From positions 62,001 through 126,000 of the forward strand of contig CAMYZE010000002.1 in the NCBI GenBank assembly GCA_947303805.1: a DNA stretch of 64,000 nt. Reading direction: 5' to 3'. Numbering within the stretch: position 1 is the first letter of the stretch; every line of letters starts with the position of its first letter. The position numbers and the translations under genes were made by a program. Source of the stretch: an uncultured Clostridia bacterium. GTDB lineage: Bacteria; Bacillota; Clostridia; Lachnospirales; Lachnospiraceae. Below the pieces are notes generated by a model that was given only the letters and a program-made list of their open reading frames with translations, was not told where the DNA came from and searched no databases. This document shows positions 44,265 through 52,952 of this stretch, piece by piece.

Positions 44265-45581
44265 TTATCCTTGAATCCATCTTCCATCACTACCAATATT
44301 AAATCCATTTATAGAAGTGCTTGTAGCCATAAACCCATAAAGTCCTTGTGTTGTCCCCTTTGGATAGAAATAATAATATGCAGCATTTCCATTAGAATCT
44401 GCAATTTGTTTCCATCCGGTTACCATTACCCCATTTTCATCGAAATAAAAATATCTATTTTCATATTTTACCCACGAATTAATTAGCATTGAACCATAAT
44501 TATCACCTGTGGTAGTGTCAAAATAATAATAAGTGTCATTAATATTCACCCATCCAGTAATCATAGTTCCGTCAGATCCAAGGTAATAAGTTCGATTATT
44601 GATATTTTGTAAGCCAACTCTCATCTCGCCTCTTTCATCAAGATAATACCAATTATTTTGCCATTGAACCCAACCATTTCTTACCATCTGCCCATCAGGT
44701 CTATAGAAATACCATGCATTATTCATTTGAATCCATCCAACATTTGTCGCACCAGTACTACTTGAGCCAGCATATCCACCACGCGCAATCATAGATATAA
44801 TACTTGCATCTACAGATATAATACCTGATTCAACATACTCAGAATTTTTTCCATAGGTTGACTGAGAATCATTTCCACCTACAGTTCTAACTTTAAATGA
44901 ATAATCGCCCTCTTTATTGAAATAACCAGAAAAATTATAACTATTTCCATGATATCTATCAACTCTTGCAAGCACTGCCGAATTTCTATAAAGCACTATA
45001 TCATAGTATCCCGAATCACAAATATTAGGCGAATCCCATCTTGCAGTTCCTCTCTCATCCTCCCAATAAGCACTTTCTGGAGGATTAAAAGTTCCCTTTA
45101 AACCTTGAAGTGCAAACACAACTTTTAAATTTGAGTTTGAAAGCCTAGATGCAGATACAAATGTACCTTTTGAAATATAACATGTCGAACTAGAATAGGA
45201 ACTTAGGAATCTATAATAGTAGTCATTATTTCCATTATAGTTTGAAGTGTCATAATCTTTTGTAACAAGATACACAACAACTTTTGGCGATCCACCTATT
45301 TCAAACTCTCTTTCTCCTTGTGAATACCATTCACATGACTCAATCTCATATTTCGCATTTGCATAAATGTACACCATATCAGAAGTATTACCATCGTTAT
45401 TAAATGTAATGTCAGGCAAACCTTCATTGCTTATTGATTCATAGTCAAAATCAAAATTAGTTCTAATGCTGATTGATGATATATCCTTATATATTACACT
45501 TGCACTAACAACCATCGTTGCACAAATTACTGCAACTATCGAAAATAAGATAGCAATTATCTTTTTATTTAGCTTCATCAT
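44265..45581 (-). CDS. Secreted protein with choline/wall-binding-type repeats
   Basis: 438 residues. Signal peptide (about 1-28), an Ig-like or beta-rich middle part (about 35-270) and about six C-terminal repeats of the CW_binding_1/glucan-binding type: GWIQMNNAWYFYRPDGQM, GWVQWQNNWYYLDERGEM, GWVNINDTYYYFD, SWVKYENRYFYFDENGVM, GWKQIADSNGNAAYYYFYP. Such repeats hold proteins to choline-decorated teichoic acids or glucans. A second ATG three bases in has better spacing from AAGGAG. No catalytic domain is recognised. Confidence 0.88.
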   Translation of the reverse strand: MMKLNKKIIAILFSIVAVICATMVVSASVIYKDISSISIRTNFDFDYESISNEGLPDITFNNDGNTSDMVYIYANAKYEIESCEWYSQGEREFEIGGSPKVVVYLVTKDYDTSNYNGNNDYYYRFLSSYSSSTCYISKGTFVSASRLSNSNLKVVFALQGLKGTFNPPESAYWEDERGTARWDSPNICDSGYYDIVLYRNSAVLARVDRYHGNSYNFSGYFNKEGDYSFKVRTVGGNDSQSTYGKNSEYVESGIISVDASIISMIARGGYAGSSSTGATNVGWIQMNNAWYFYRPDGQMVRNGWVQWQNNWYYLDERGEMRVGLQNINNRTYYLGSDGTMITGWVNINDTYYYFDTTTGDNYGSMLINSWVKYENRYFYFDENGVMVTGWKQIADSNGNAAYYYFYPKGTTQGLYGFMATSTSINGFNIGSDGRWIQG

Positions 45582-45608
45582 TAACTCCTTTCAAAAGTCT
45601 CAAATAAA

Positions 45609-45636
45609 AAAGCAATAAGACATTGCCCCCCTTATC
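45609..45636 (-). promoter_or_regulatory. Small hairpin with T-run in the leader of the wall-binding gene
   Basis: On the minus strand a GGGGGG tract is followed by stem GCAAT / ATTGC (5 bp) and TTTTTT, about 20 bases before the gene. It may be a weak attenuator. The G-tract is unusual in such AT-rich DNA. Confidence 0.35.
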
Positions 45637-45657
45637 GATTAATTATATATATACATA

Positions 45658-45686
45658 ATAATACCTTATTTTTAGTATAAAGTCAA
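45658..45686 (-). promoter_or_regulatory. Promoter of the wall-binding protein gene
   Basis: TTGACT (45681-45686), 17-base spacer and TATTAT (45658-45663) on the minus strand, giving a leader of about 70 bases. Confidence 0.7.
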
Positions 45687-45729
45687 TGTTTTTCACAATT
45701 TATACACATTTTTTTAACAATAATAATAT

Positions 45730-46728
45730 TTAGATCTTATCGCTTAAAGCAACTGCTACAGCAACTGTCATACCGACCATAGGATTATTTCCTGCACCTA
45801 CGAATCCCATCATATCTACATGGGCAGGTACAGATGAACTCCCAGCAAATTGTGCATCTGCATGCATTCTTCCCATAGTATCAGTCATACCATAAGATGC
45901 TGGCCCTGCAGCCATATTGTCTGGATGAAGTGTTCTCCCTGTGCCACCACCTGACGCTACTGAAAAATACTTCTTTCCTTCTTCTAATCTTTCTTTTTTA
46001 TATGTACCAGCAACTGGATGTTGGAAACGAGTAGGATTTGTAGAGTTTCCAGTAATAGAAATATCTACATTTTCACGATGCATTATAGCCACACCTTCAG
46101 TCACATCATCGGCACCATAACACTTTACTTTTGCCCTTTCACCACTTGAATATGATTTCGAGCTAATTTCTTTTAATTCATTTTTAAAATGATCAAACTC
46201 AGTCTGTACATATGTAAAGCCATTAATTCTTGAAATAATTTTAGCTGCATCTTTTCCAAGTCCATTTAATATAACTCTAAGTGGTTTCTTGCGAACCTTA
46301 TTAGCATTATTTGCTATACCAATAGCTCCCTCTGCAGCAGCAAAACTTTCATGTCCTGCTAAGAAAGCAAAACACTCAGTATCTTCAGATAAAAGCATAG
46401 AAGCAAGATTTCCATGACCAATGCCAACTTTTCTATTTTCAGCTACAGATCCTTCTACACAAAAAGCTTGAAGACCAATCCCAATATTTTGTGCAATCTT
46501 ATATGCTTCCTTATCACCTTTTTTTATAGCAATAGCAGCACCAGCCACATAAGCATAGCAAGCATTCTCAAAGCAGATTCCTTGAATTCCCTTTACAATA
46601 TTGTAGACATCTACTCCTTTGTCATCACAAATTTTCTTTGCATCATCAATATCTTTGATGCCATACTCATTTAATGCCTTGTTAAGTTTATTAATTCTTC
46701 TATCATATCCCTCAAATGTAATGCTCAT
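45730..46728 (-). CDS. GGGtGRT protein
   Basis: 332 residues. The naming motif GGGTGRTLHPDNMAAGPASYG lies near residue 256-276 (shown here as GGGTGRT then GPASYGMTDTMGR). Other notable parts are LAGHESFAAAEGAIGIANNA and a C-terminal GFVGAGNNPMVGMTVAVAVAL. The family is conserved in Clostridia and some other anaerobes and has no proven function. It follows the NifU-like scaffold gene by two bases, its constant neighbour, so an iron-sulfur-related role is likely. Confidence 0.93.
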   Translation of the reverse strand: MSITFEGYDRRINKLNKALNEYGIKDIDDAKKICDDKGVDVYNIVKGIQGICFENACYAYVAGAAIAIKKGDKEAYKIAQNIGIGLQAFCVEGSVAENRKVGIGHGNLASMLLSEDTECFAFLAGHESFAAAEGAIGIANNANKVRKKPLRVILNGLGKDAAKIISRINGFTYVQTEFDHFKNELKEISSKSYSSGERAKVKCYGADDVTEGVAIMHRENVDISITGNSTNPTRFQHPVAGTYKKERLEEGKKYFSVASGGGTGRTLHPDNMAAGPASYGMTDTMGRMHADAQFAGSSSVPAHVDMMGFVGAGNNPMVGMTVAVAVALSDKI

Positions 46729-46730
46729 AA

Positions 46731-47423
46731 TTACTCCTTTCTTGGGTCAATTATTTTTTTTGCATCTTTTACACGACCGTACTCGCCCTTAGACTTTTCC
46801 CAAGCATCATTAGGACTATCACCTTTTTTAATAAAGTCTGTCATTTTTCCAAGTGACACATATTGATAACCAATTATTTCATCATTTTCATCAAGTGCAA
46901 GTCCAGTAACATAACCTTCAGCCATCTCTAGATACCTAGAGCCTTTTGCCTTTGTCCCATACATAGTACCAACTTGAGATCTTCTGCCCTTACCAAGATC
47001 TTCAAGACCAGCACCTATTGATAAACCATCATCAGAAAATGCAGATTGAGTTCTACCATAAACTATTTGTAAAAATATTTCTCTCATAGCAGTGTTTATT
47101 GCATCACAAACTAAGTCAGTATTAAGTGCTTCAAGTAATGTCTTGCCTGGTAATATTTCAGATGCCATAGCGGCAGAATGAGTCATTCCAGAACAACCAA
47201 TAGTCTCAACTAAAGCCTCTTCTATAATTCCATTTTTAACATTTAAAGAAAGTTTACATGCCCCTTGCTGTGGTGCACACCAGCCAATACCATGACTAAA
47301 TCCACTTATATCTTTAATTTCTTTTGCATGTACCCATTTGCCTTCCTCTGGAATAGGTGCATTCTCATGGTTAGCACCTTTAGTGACCTTGCACATGCAT
47401 TCTACATCTTTAGTATAAATCAT
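46731..47423 (-). CDS. NifU/IscU-like iron-sulfur cluster scaffold protein
   Basis: 230 residues. Conserved Cys residues occur in CMCKV (near 10), GWCAPQQGACKL and IGCSGMTHSAAMA, the last being NifU/IscU-like for cluster binding. It lacks the exact three-Cys spacing of classical IscU, so it may belong to a distinct scaffold subfamily that pairs with GGGtGRT proteins. The ATG with GGAGG five bases upstream is chosen over an earlier start. Located between the rpsO terminator and the GGGtGRT gene. Confidence 0.88.
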   Translation of the reverse strand: MIYTKDVECMCKVTKGANHENAPIPEEGKWVHAKEIKDISGFSHGIGWCAPQQGACKLSLNVKNGIIEEALVETIGCSGMTHSAAMASEILPGKTLLEALNTDLVCDAINTAMREIFLQIVYGRTQSAFSDDGLSIGAGLEDLGKGRRSQVGTMYGTKAKGSRYLEMAEGYVTGLALDENDEIIGYQYVSLGKMTDFIKKGDSPNDAWEKSKGEYGRVKDAKKIIDPRKE

Positions 47424-47452
47424 AATTACCTCCAACAAATATCACGTTATTT

Positions 47453-47485
47453 TAGCACAAAAAAGGTCGTCCGTAAAGACGACCT
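47453..47485 (-). terminator. Terminator of rpsO
   Basis: Stem AGGTCGTC / GACGACCT (47464-47471, 47478-47485) with six-base loop, then TTTTTTG on the minus strand, six bases after the rpsO stop codon. Confidence 0.9.
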
Positions 47486-47490
47486 AATAA

Positions 47491-47757
47491 TTACTTTCTC
47501 AAATTTAATTTCTTTATCAAATCTCTATAAGCTTCAAGATTAGTAGTCTCTAAATACTTAAGTAATTGTTTTCTCTTACCAACCATCATAAGAAGTCCAC
47601 GATTTGAGTGAAAATCTTTTGGGTTCTTAGCAAGATGGGCATTTAGTTCGGATATTCTCTCTGTAAGTAAAGCTACTTGAACTTCAGCACTTCCAGTATC
47701 AGTACCATTCTTACCATACTTAGCAACTATCTCGGCTTTCTTTTCTTTTGTAAGCAT
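47491..47757 (-). CDS. rpsO: 30S ribosomal protein S15
   Basis: 88 residues, family length, with [21 protein letters not shown] and [22 protein letters not shown] (here DFHSNRGL...) as the S15 signature. It binds the 16S central domain and often regulates its own mRNA. GGAGG precedes the ATG and can be masked by a leader stem. Confidence 0.98.
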   Translation of the reverse strand: MLTKEKKAEIVAKYGKNGTDTGSAEVQVALLTERISELNAHLAKNPKDFHSNRGLLMMVGKRKQLLKYLETTNLEAYRDLIKKLNLRK

Positions 47758-47764
47758 AATTACC

Positions 47765-47809
47765 TCCTATAAATGTATTTACCGCTAGCCACAGATGCCG
47801 TATATAGGA
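47765..47809 (-). promoter_or_regulatory. rpsO leader with possible ribosome-site sequestration
   Basis: In the 5' leader RNA, TCCTATA (complement of 47803-47809) can pair with TATAGGA (complement of 47765-47771), which covers the Shine-Dalgarno of rpsO. The 31 bases between them contain further self-complementary parts. This suits self-control by S15, known in several bacteria with different leader shapes. Confidence 0.5.
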
Positions 47810-47840
47810 TTTTATCAGCACCCATAGAAAACGCATAAGT

Positions 47841-47868
47841 ATTATAACACAAATATTATTAAAGTCAA
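47841..47868 (-). promoter_or_regulatory. Promoter of rpsO
   Basis: TTGACT (47863-47868), 16-base spacer and TATAAT (47841-47846) on the minus strand. It gives a leader of about 75 bases. Confidence 0.78.
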
Positions 47869-47923
47869 TATTATTGATTGAACAAATAGGGTTTATCTTG
47901 AACTCTTTAAAACTAAATATGCA

Positions 47924-49192
47924 TTAAACTATCTTTTTACCAGCTATAAATTTCGCATATACATTGGTATGAGATCTATAGATATATCTTTCAAATCTCT
48001 CAAGTAAATTAAGTTCTGACATAAGAACTGTAGGTATATCTCTCTCATTTAAAACTATAGCGTCAAACTCGTAACCTTTATCAAAACTACCAACCTTTCC
48101 AAAGAACTCTCCTCCACCAAGTGTAGCGAGATAAAGTGCCTGCTCAATTGTTATATTATAGTATTCTGAGTCAAATAGACAATTTCTAATTTTTGAAGTT
48201 GTGATAGTATCCTCAATTGCTCTAAACATTGATAAGTAAGACCCACCTGCAACATCAGTCGCAAGACCAACCTTTATACCTTCCCTTAAGTATCTACCTA
48301 TAGGAGCGATTCCTGATGAAAGATTTCTATTTGAAGAAGGACTATGTGCAACCCACACATTTCTATTCTTCATAAGCTTAATACCTTTTTCATCAGGCCA
48401 CACATAATGGGCCATAATAGACTTATTAGTAGATCCAAGCATTCCATACTTATCATATCCTTCTTCGTAGCATTTTACTTTAGGCATCAGATCTTTAACC
48501 CACTCTATCTCTGATCGATTCTCAGACAAATGTGATTGAACTGGTATATTTTTTTCCACCATGATCTTAGATAGTTCTTTCATCAATTTATCAGTACAAG
48601 TAGGTATGAATCGCGGGGTTATTATAGGCTTAATATTTTTAAAATCTTCACATGCATCTATCCAACTTAAAGTATCATTTATAGACTTATTCGTTGTCTC
48701 TATTAAGTATTTTGGCGAGTTCCTGTCCATATTAACTTTACCAACATATCCCTTAAATCCCGTCTTCTCTAATTCGTTCATAAGGTATAGTGTCGCTTCA
48801 TTATGGATAGTTGCAAACATAGCAAATCTTGTAGTTGAAGTATGAGTTAAGTCATTTACAAATATATCATAAGCTCTCTTAGCAAAACTCAAATTCTTAT
48901 ACTTTGCTTCAGCAGGAAAAGTATAAGTATTTAACCAGTCAAGCAACTTAAGGTCCATATGAAGACCGATAAATATATACTGTGGAGCATGTAAATGCAT
49001 GTCTACAAGTCCTGGAATAATTAAGTATCCAGTATAATCATAAATTTTTATTCCTTTATACTTAGCTGGTAGTTTTTTAAATATGCCTTCACTTTTTCCA
49101 TTTACACACACCAAATAAGAGTTCTCATGCTGAGAAACTTTATTTAGACTTTTAGAAAAAAGTATATCACCTTTTAATGCAAAATTCTTCAT
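47924..49192 (-). CDS. guaD: Guanine deaminase
   Basis: 422 residues of the amidohydrolase superfamily. The metal site and guanine-deaminase signature PGLVDMHLHAPQYIF, plus QSHLSENRSE, MAHYVWPD and LATDVAGG, supply the zinc ligands and base-recognition parts. It turns guanine into xanthine and ammonia. It follows ridA by 13 bases and is last in the purine operon that runs from the permease. No strong ribosome site precedes the ATG. SsnA at 61491-62828 is a related but distinct protein. Confidence 0.93.
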   Translation of the reverse strand: MKNFALKGDILFSKSLNKVSQHENSYLVCVNGKSEGIFKKLPAKYKGIKIYDYTGYLIIPGLVDMHLHAPQYIFIGLHMDLKLLDWLNTYTFPAEAKYKNLSFAKRAYDIFVNDLTHTSTTRFAMFATIHNEATLYLMNELEKTGFKGYVGKVNMDRNSPKYLIETTNKSINDTLSWIDACEDFKNIKPIITPRFIPTCTDKLMKELSKIMVEKNIPVQSHLSENRSEIEWVKDLMPKVKCYEEGYDKYGMLGSTNKSIMAHYVWPDEKGIKLMKNRNVWVAHSPSSNRNLSSGIAPIGRYLREGIKVGLATDVAGGSYLSMFRAIEDTITTSKIRNCLFDSEYYNITIEQALYLATLGGGEFFGKVGSFDKGYEFDAIVLNERDIPTVLMSELNLLERFERYIYRSHTNVYAKFIAGKKIV

Positions 49193-49205
49193 ATGTCAAA
49201 ATATA

Positions 49206-49586
49206 TTAATCTTTAACTGCTAAAACTTCTACTTCACAAAGGACACCTTTTGGTATTGCTTTTACAGCCACGCAACTTCTTGCTGGCTTTACACTACCAT
49301 TAAAGTATTTTGCATATACTTCATTGAACTTAGCAAAATCACCCATATCAGCAAGAAAACAAGTAGTTTTCACTACATTTGAATAATCCATTCCGTTTGC
49401 CTTAAGAATAGCTCCTACATTTTTACAACTTTGTTCAGCCTGAGCCTCAATTCCATCAGGAACATTTCCGCTTGCTGGATCTACAGGAATCTGCCCTGAA
49501 GCAAATAAAAAATTACCTACTGCTACTGCCTGGCTATATGGTCCTATAGCAGCTGGTGCATCGTTTGTCTTAATTTCTTTTAACAT
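49206..49586 (-). CDS. ridA: RidA family enamine/imine deaminase
   Basis: 126 residues: AIGPYSQAVAVGNFLFASGQIPVDP, VVKTTCFLADMGDF and PARSCVAVKAIPKG hold the conserved Arg and the active-site lining of RidA (YjgF). It hydrolyses reactive 2-aminoacrylate-type enamines. Here it sits inside the purine operon, where it may clear enamines formed during ring breakdown. Good ribosome site (AAAGGAG). Confidence 0.95.
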   Translation of the reverse strand: MLKEIKTNDAPAAIGPYSQAVAVGNFLFASGQIPVDPASGNVPDGIEAQAEQSCKNVGAILKANGMDYSNVVKTTCFLADMGDFAKFNEVYAKYFNGSVKPARSCVAVKAIPKGVLCEVEVLAVKD

Positions 49587-49604
49587 AATTTATCTCCTTT
49601 ATTA

Positions 49605-51374
49605 TTATATTATCGCATCAACAATTTTTTGTTCACTAACTCTAACTATTCCTTTTGGTATAATCTTAAGTTCTGGTATAACAGGGAGTTGCATAAATGC
49701 AAGAGTCATGAATGGATCGATATCTCTCTTGACCCCTAAATCATAGTATGCAATATCCTTTAGCTTTTCTAGGTTGCTAATTACATAATTTTCATCGTTT
49801 TCCGTCATGAGGCCAGCAACTTCAAGTTTTAAATCACCGAGTAATACACTATCGCACACAATAGCTATGCCACCATTATTATTCTTAATAGTATTTACTG
49901 CCATTGCCATGTCCTTATCATTTACGCCAATAACTATAATATTATGTGAATCATGACCAATACTTGAAGCAATTGCACCTTGTCTTATACCATAACCTTT
50001 TATAAAACCTATACCTATATGTCCTGTCGCATGGTGTCTCTCTACAACTGCAATTTTTGCAATATTTCTTTCCGTATCAACACCATATGGCAAGTTTTTA
50101 TTTTCAATAATATCAAGAGTTAATTCTTTAGTCAAAACACCTCCTGGTACTATTTCAATAACTCTTTCCTTACTTCCAGTTTTACTAATTTCAAAATCTG
50201 AATCTTTTATATTATTTAAATTAAATGAATAATAAACTCTCTTAAACTCATTCTTATCTAAAGTATTCACATTTTCTGAATACTTATATAAAGCTTTGTC
50301 ATATTCTGATACTTTTTTACCAGCTAAGTAACAAGAATTTATTTTAAATGACTCAAAATCATCAAGAACTATTAGATTAGCCATATATCCAATTCCTATA
50401 GCCCCTACATGATCAAGACCATAGTGAATTGCTGCATTCAGACTACCCATCTTAATAGCTCTAATTGGATCAGCACCTTTAGAAATCGCTTTTCTTATAA
50501 TTTTATCAATGTGTCCCTCATTAATGATAGTATCAGGATGACTATCATCAGTAGCTAGCATACATCTATTGTGATATGGAGCCTTAAAAAGGTCCATAAG
50601 TGCATCTAAATCTTTGCAAACAGTCCCTTCTCTAATTTGTATCCACATACCTCTATCTAATTTATCCATTGCTTCTTTTATGTTAGAACACTCATGGTCA
50701 GTAGAAATTGCCGACGTAAGATATGAATTAAGTTGCTTACCATATACACTTGGGGCATGTCCATCAATTAATTTCCCTGAATTTATTGCGTCAACACATT
50801 TTTTTATGCACTGTTCATCAGAATGTATTAATCCATATGCATTCATCATTTCAGCGAGTCCATATATTCTTTCATTTTCATATAGTGGTTTTATATCATC
50901 AGCAGTTAAAGTGGCTCCTGATTCATCAAGTGGTGTAGATGGTACACAAGAAGGCACCATAACTCCAACAAACAAATCTAAATCTTCAGTCATCTTGAGT
51001 ATATAATTTATTCCATCAATTCCTGCAACATTTGCAATCTCATGTGGATCTACTATTACTCCAGCAGTTCCATGACATACCACTAAATCTCTAAAACTTC
51101 TAGGACTAATCATTGCAGATTCAAGATGAATATGGCTATCTATAAGTGATGGCACTATAATTTTATTAGAACAGTCAACTTCAATCTCACCTTCATATTC
51201 ACCTATGCCAACTATGTGTCTTCTACACACAGCTATGTCAGCCTGCTCAATTTTTTCAGAAAACAAATTTACAAAACTCGCATTTTTAAATACAAGATCT
51301 GCTTTCCTGGTGCCCATTGCCACTTCAACTCTATCTTTAAGACGATCTTCAGTTGTCATGAAATATTTTTTCAT
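49605..51374 (-). CDS. adeC: Adenine deaminase
   Basis: 589 residues, typical of bacterial AdeC. Seen are SLIDSHIHLESAMISPRSF (metal ligands), HGTAGVIVDPHEIANV, GHAPSVYGKQLNSYL, STDHECSN, ATDDSHPD, and the C-terminal VVERHHATGHIGIGFIKGYG. It deaminates adenine to hypoxanthine using a binuclear metal centre. Placed between the purine permease and ridA; no ribosome site is evident for the ATG at 51374 or for Met6, so the start is uncertain by a few residues. Confidence 0.95.
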   Translation of the reverse strand: MKKYFMTTEDRLKDRVEVAMGTRKADLVFKNASFVNLFSEKIEQADIAVCRRHIVGIGEYEGEIEVDCSNKIIVPSLIDSHIHLESAMISPRSFRDLVVCHGTAGVIVDPHEIANVAGIDGINYILKMTEDLDLFVGVMVPSCVPSTPLDESGATLTADDIKPLYENERIYGLAEMMNAYGLIHSDEQCIKKCVDAINSGKLIDGHAPSVYGKQLNSYLTSAISTDHECSNIKEAMDKLDRGMWIQIREGTVCKDLDALMDLFKAPYHNRCMLATDDSHPDTIINEGHIDKIIRKAISKGADPIRAIKMGSLNAAIHYGLDHVGAIGIGYMANLIVLDDFESFKINSCYLAGKKVSEYDKALYKYSENVNTLDKNEFKRVYYSFNLNNIKDSDFEISKTGSKERVIEIVPGGVLTKELTLDIIENKNLPYGVDTERNIAKIAVVERHHATGHIGIGFIKGYGIRQGAIASSIGHDSHNIIVIGVNDKDMAMAVNTIKNNNGGIAIVCDSVLLGDLKLEVAGLMTENDENYVISNLEKLKDIAYYDLGVKRDIDPFMTLAFMQLPVIPELKIIPKGIVRVSEQKIVDAII

Positions 51375-51403
51375 ATTATATCAACTAATGTTTCAAACTT
51401 TTT

Positions 51404-51432
51404 AAAAATAGGATGGGCATAAATGCCCATCC
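51404..51432 (-). terminator. Terminator between purine permease and adeC
   Basis: 10-bp stem GGATGGGCAT / ATGCCCATCC with two-base loop (a smaller stem is more likely to form), then TATTTTTAAAAA on the minus strand, 10 bases after the permease stop codon. It would reduce adeC expression from the permease promoter. Confidence 0.85.
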
Positions 51433-51442
51433 AAAAACAAAA

Positions 51443-52825
51443 CTAGATTAAAATGTATTTCAAAATAAATAATACAGCTATAACAAATAGTGTTGGTGTA
51501 ATTTTCTTTCCATTACCAGATATTAAATTGATAACAACGTAAGAAATAATACCGAAAGCAATACCTTCAGAAATACTATAGAAGAATGGCATTGCAAGGA
51601 TAGCAAGGAATGCTGGAACTGATTCTGTTGCATCATCCCAAGGAATGTCTACAACGTGCTTCATCATAAGATAACCAACAATAACAAGTGCTGGAGCAGT
51701 TGCAAATGAAGGAATAACACTAAATAATGGCCAGAAGAACATAGCTACTAAGAATAATACTCCAACTGTGATAGCTGTAAGTCCAGTTCTACCGCCAGCT
51801 TCAACTCCTGATGCTGATTCAACGAATGTTGTAATTGTAGAAGTACCACAAACAGCACCTACTGTTGTACCTACTGCATCAGCAAAAAGAGCATACTTAA
51901 CATTATGTAGACGGCCTTTTGCATTTAACATACCACCGGCTTTAGCACATCCTATAAGAGTTCCTAAAGTATCAAAAATATCAACAAATAAGAAAGATAC
52001 AACAACAACGATAAAGTTAAATATACTTACATTCTTAATTTCACCTAAACCTTTAGCAAATGCACCAAAAGTTGGAGCCATAGATGCAGGAAGTGCAAAT
52101 ACTCCAGTTGGTATTACTGAATAAAATCCAGCATCTGGGTTTGGTCTGTATAATCCAACAAGTTGAGCGATAATTCCAAGAATCCAAGTAATAAGAATGC
52201 CAAGAAGTATGTTTCCTTTAACTTTCTTGTTAACTAAATAAGCAGTAATTACGATTCCAATTAAGCAAAGTATAGCAGAACATACTTGTAAATCCATTAC
52301 ATTGTACTCTTTGTCAAATGCTGAGTGGAAAGATATAAGAGATACTACTGTACTGCTGCTTGCTTGTAAAACCTTAGCATTAATAAGTGCAATAATAGTA
52401 ATGAAAAGACCGATACCTGCTGAAACTGCACTCTTAAGTGAAAGTGGTATTGCTTCAAACATAGCCTCTCTTACATTAACAACTGATAACAAAAGGAATA
52501 TAACACCTTCTACAAATACAGCTGCAAGTGCTACTTGCCATGAAACACCAAGTCCAAATACAACTGAATAAGTAAAGTAAGCATTAAGCCCCATACCAGC
52601 TGAAAGTGCAAATGGGAAATTACCAATTAATCCCATTAAGAAACACGCAATTGCTGATGCTACTGCAGTGGCACTGAATACTGAACCCCAATCCATTCCT
52701 GATTCAGACAATATACTTGGGTTTACAGCTAAGATATAAGCCATAGCCATAAAAGTAGTTAAGCCAGCAATGATTTCTGTTCTTACATCGGTGCCTTTTT
52801 CTTTAAGTTTAAATAACTTTTCCAT
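51443..52825 (-). CDS. AzgA-type purine permease (guanine/hypoxanthine/adenine, PbuG-like)
   Basis: 460 residues with 12-14 membrane helices. The start (EIIAGLTTFMAMAYILAVNPSIL) and FALSAGMGLNAYFTYSVV mark the AzgA branch of NCS2 transporters, separate from uracil/xanthine permeases. IFDTLGTLIG and VCGTSTITTFVESASGVEAGGRTGL carry the family's substrate and proton residues. It feeds the surrounding purine genes. AAGGAGGG precedes the ATG. Confidence 0.94.
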   Translation of the reverse strand: MEKLFKLKEKGTDVRTEIIAGLTTFMAMAYILAVNPSILSESGMDWGSVFSATAVASAIACFLMGLIGNFPFALSAGMGLNAYFTYSVVFGLGVSWQVALAAVFVEGVIFLLLSVVNVREAMFEAIPLSLKSAVSAGIGLFITIIALINAKVLQASSSTVVSLISFHSAFDKEYNVMDLQVCSAILCLIGIVITAYLVNKKVKGNILLGILITWILGIIAQLVGLYRPNPDAGFYSVIPTGVFALPASMAPTFGAFAKGLGEIKNVSIFNFIVVVVSFLFVDIFDTLGTLIGCAKAGGMLNAKGRLHNVKYALFADAVGTTVGAVCGTSTITTFVESASGVEAGGRTGLTAITVGVLFLVAMFFWPLFSVIPSFATAPALVIVGYLMMKHVVDIPWDDATESVPAFLAILAMPFFYSISEGIAFGIISYVVINLISGNGKKITPTLFVIAVLFILKYILI

Positions 52826-52866
52826 ATAACCCTCCTTTAAGGTTTATGATTTATAAAATTGGTACT

Positions 52867-52899
52867 AGGTTTTAGAAATCTATAGCTTTTCTAAAGCCT
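52867..52899 (-). promoter_or_regulatory. Leader hairpin ahead of the purine permease
   Basis: In the 126-base gap upstream of the permease, AGGTTTTAGAAA and TTTCTAAAGCCT form a 12-bp stem with one wobble and a nine-base loop, about 40 bases before the ATG. No T-run follows, so it is not a simple terminator. It does not match the purine riboswitch. Confidence 0.4.
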
Positions 52900-52920
52900 T
52901 TCGCAAAATTATCAATTTTA

Positions 52921-52952
52921 CGAGCCCTTGTATGGGCGAGTTTTACGAGCCC
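52921..52952 (+). repeat. GGGCGAG-N5-CGAGCCC element, copy A (hydA 3' end)
   Basis: Core GGGCGAG-TTTTA-CGAGCCC at 52934-52952, with an extra CGAGCCC at 52921-52927. The arms pair four bases, then two side-by-side G-A mismatches, then one G-C. It overlaps the first base of the hydA stop codon. Copy B at 54350-54380 is in the opposite orientation. Confidence 0.7.

Noticed and set aside
50614..51006. Open frame antisense to adeC and similar long antisense frames (for example 23926-24303, 41883-42341, 53121-53507)
   Set aside because: They mirror strongly conserved genes on the other strand, lack ribosome sites and show no protein-family features.
52826..52951. Purine or xanthine riboswitch ahead of the purine permease
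   Set aside because: None of the conserved junction or loop sequences of the purine riboswitch are present; only a single long stem is seen.
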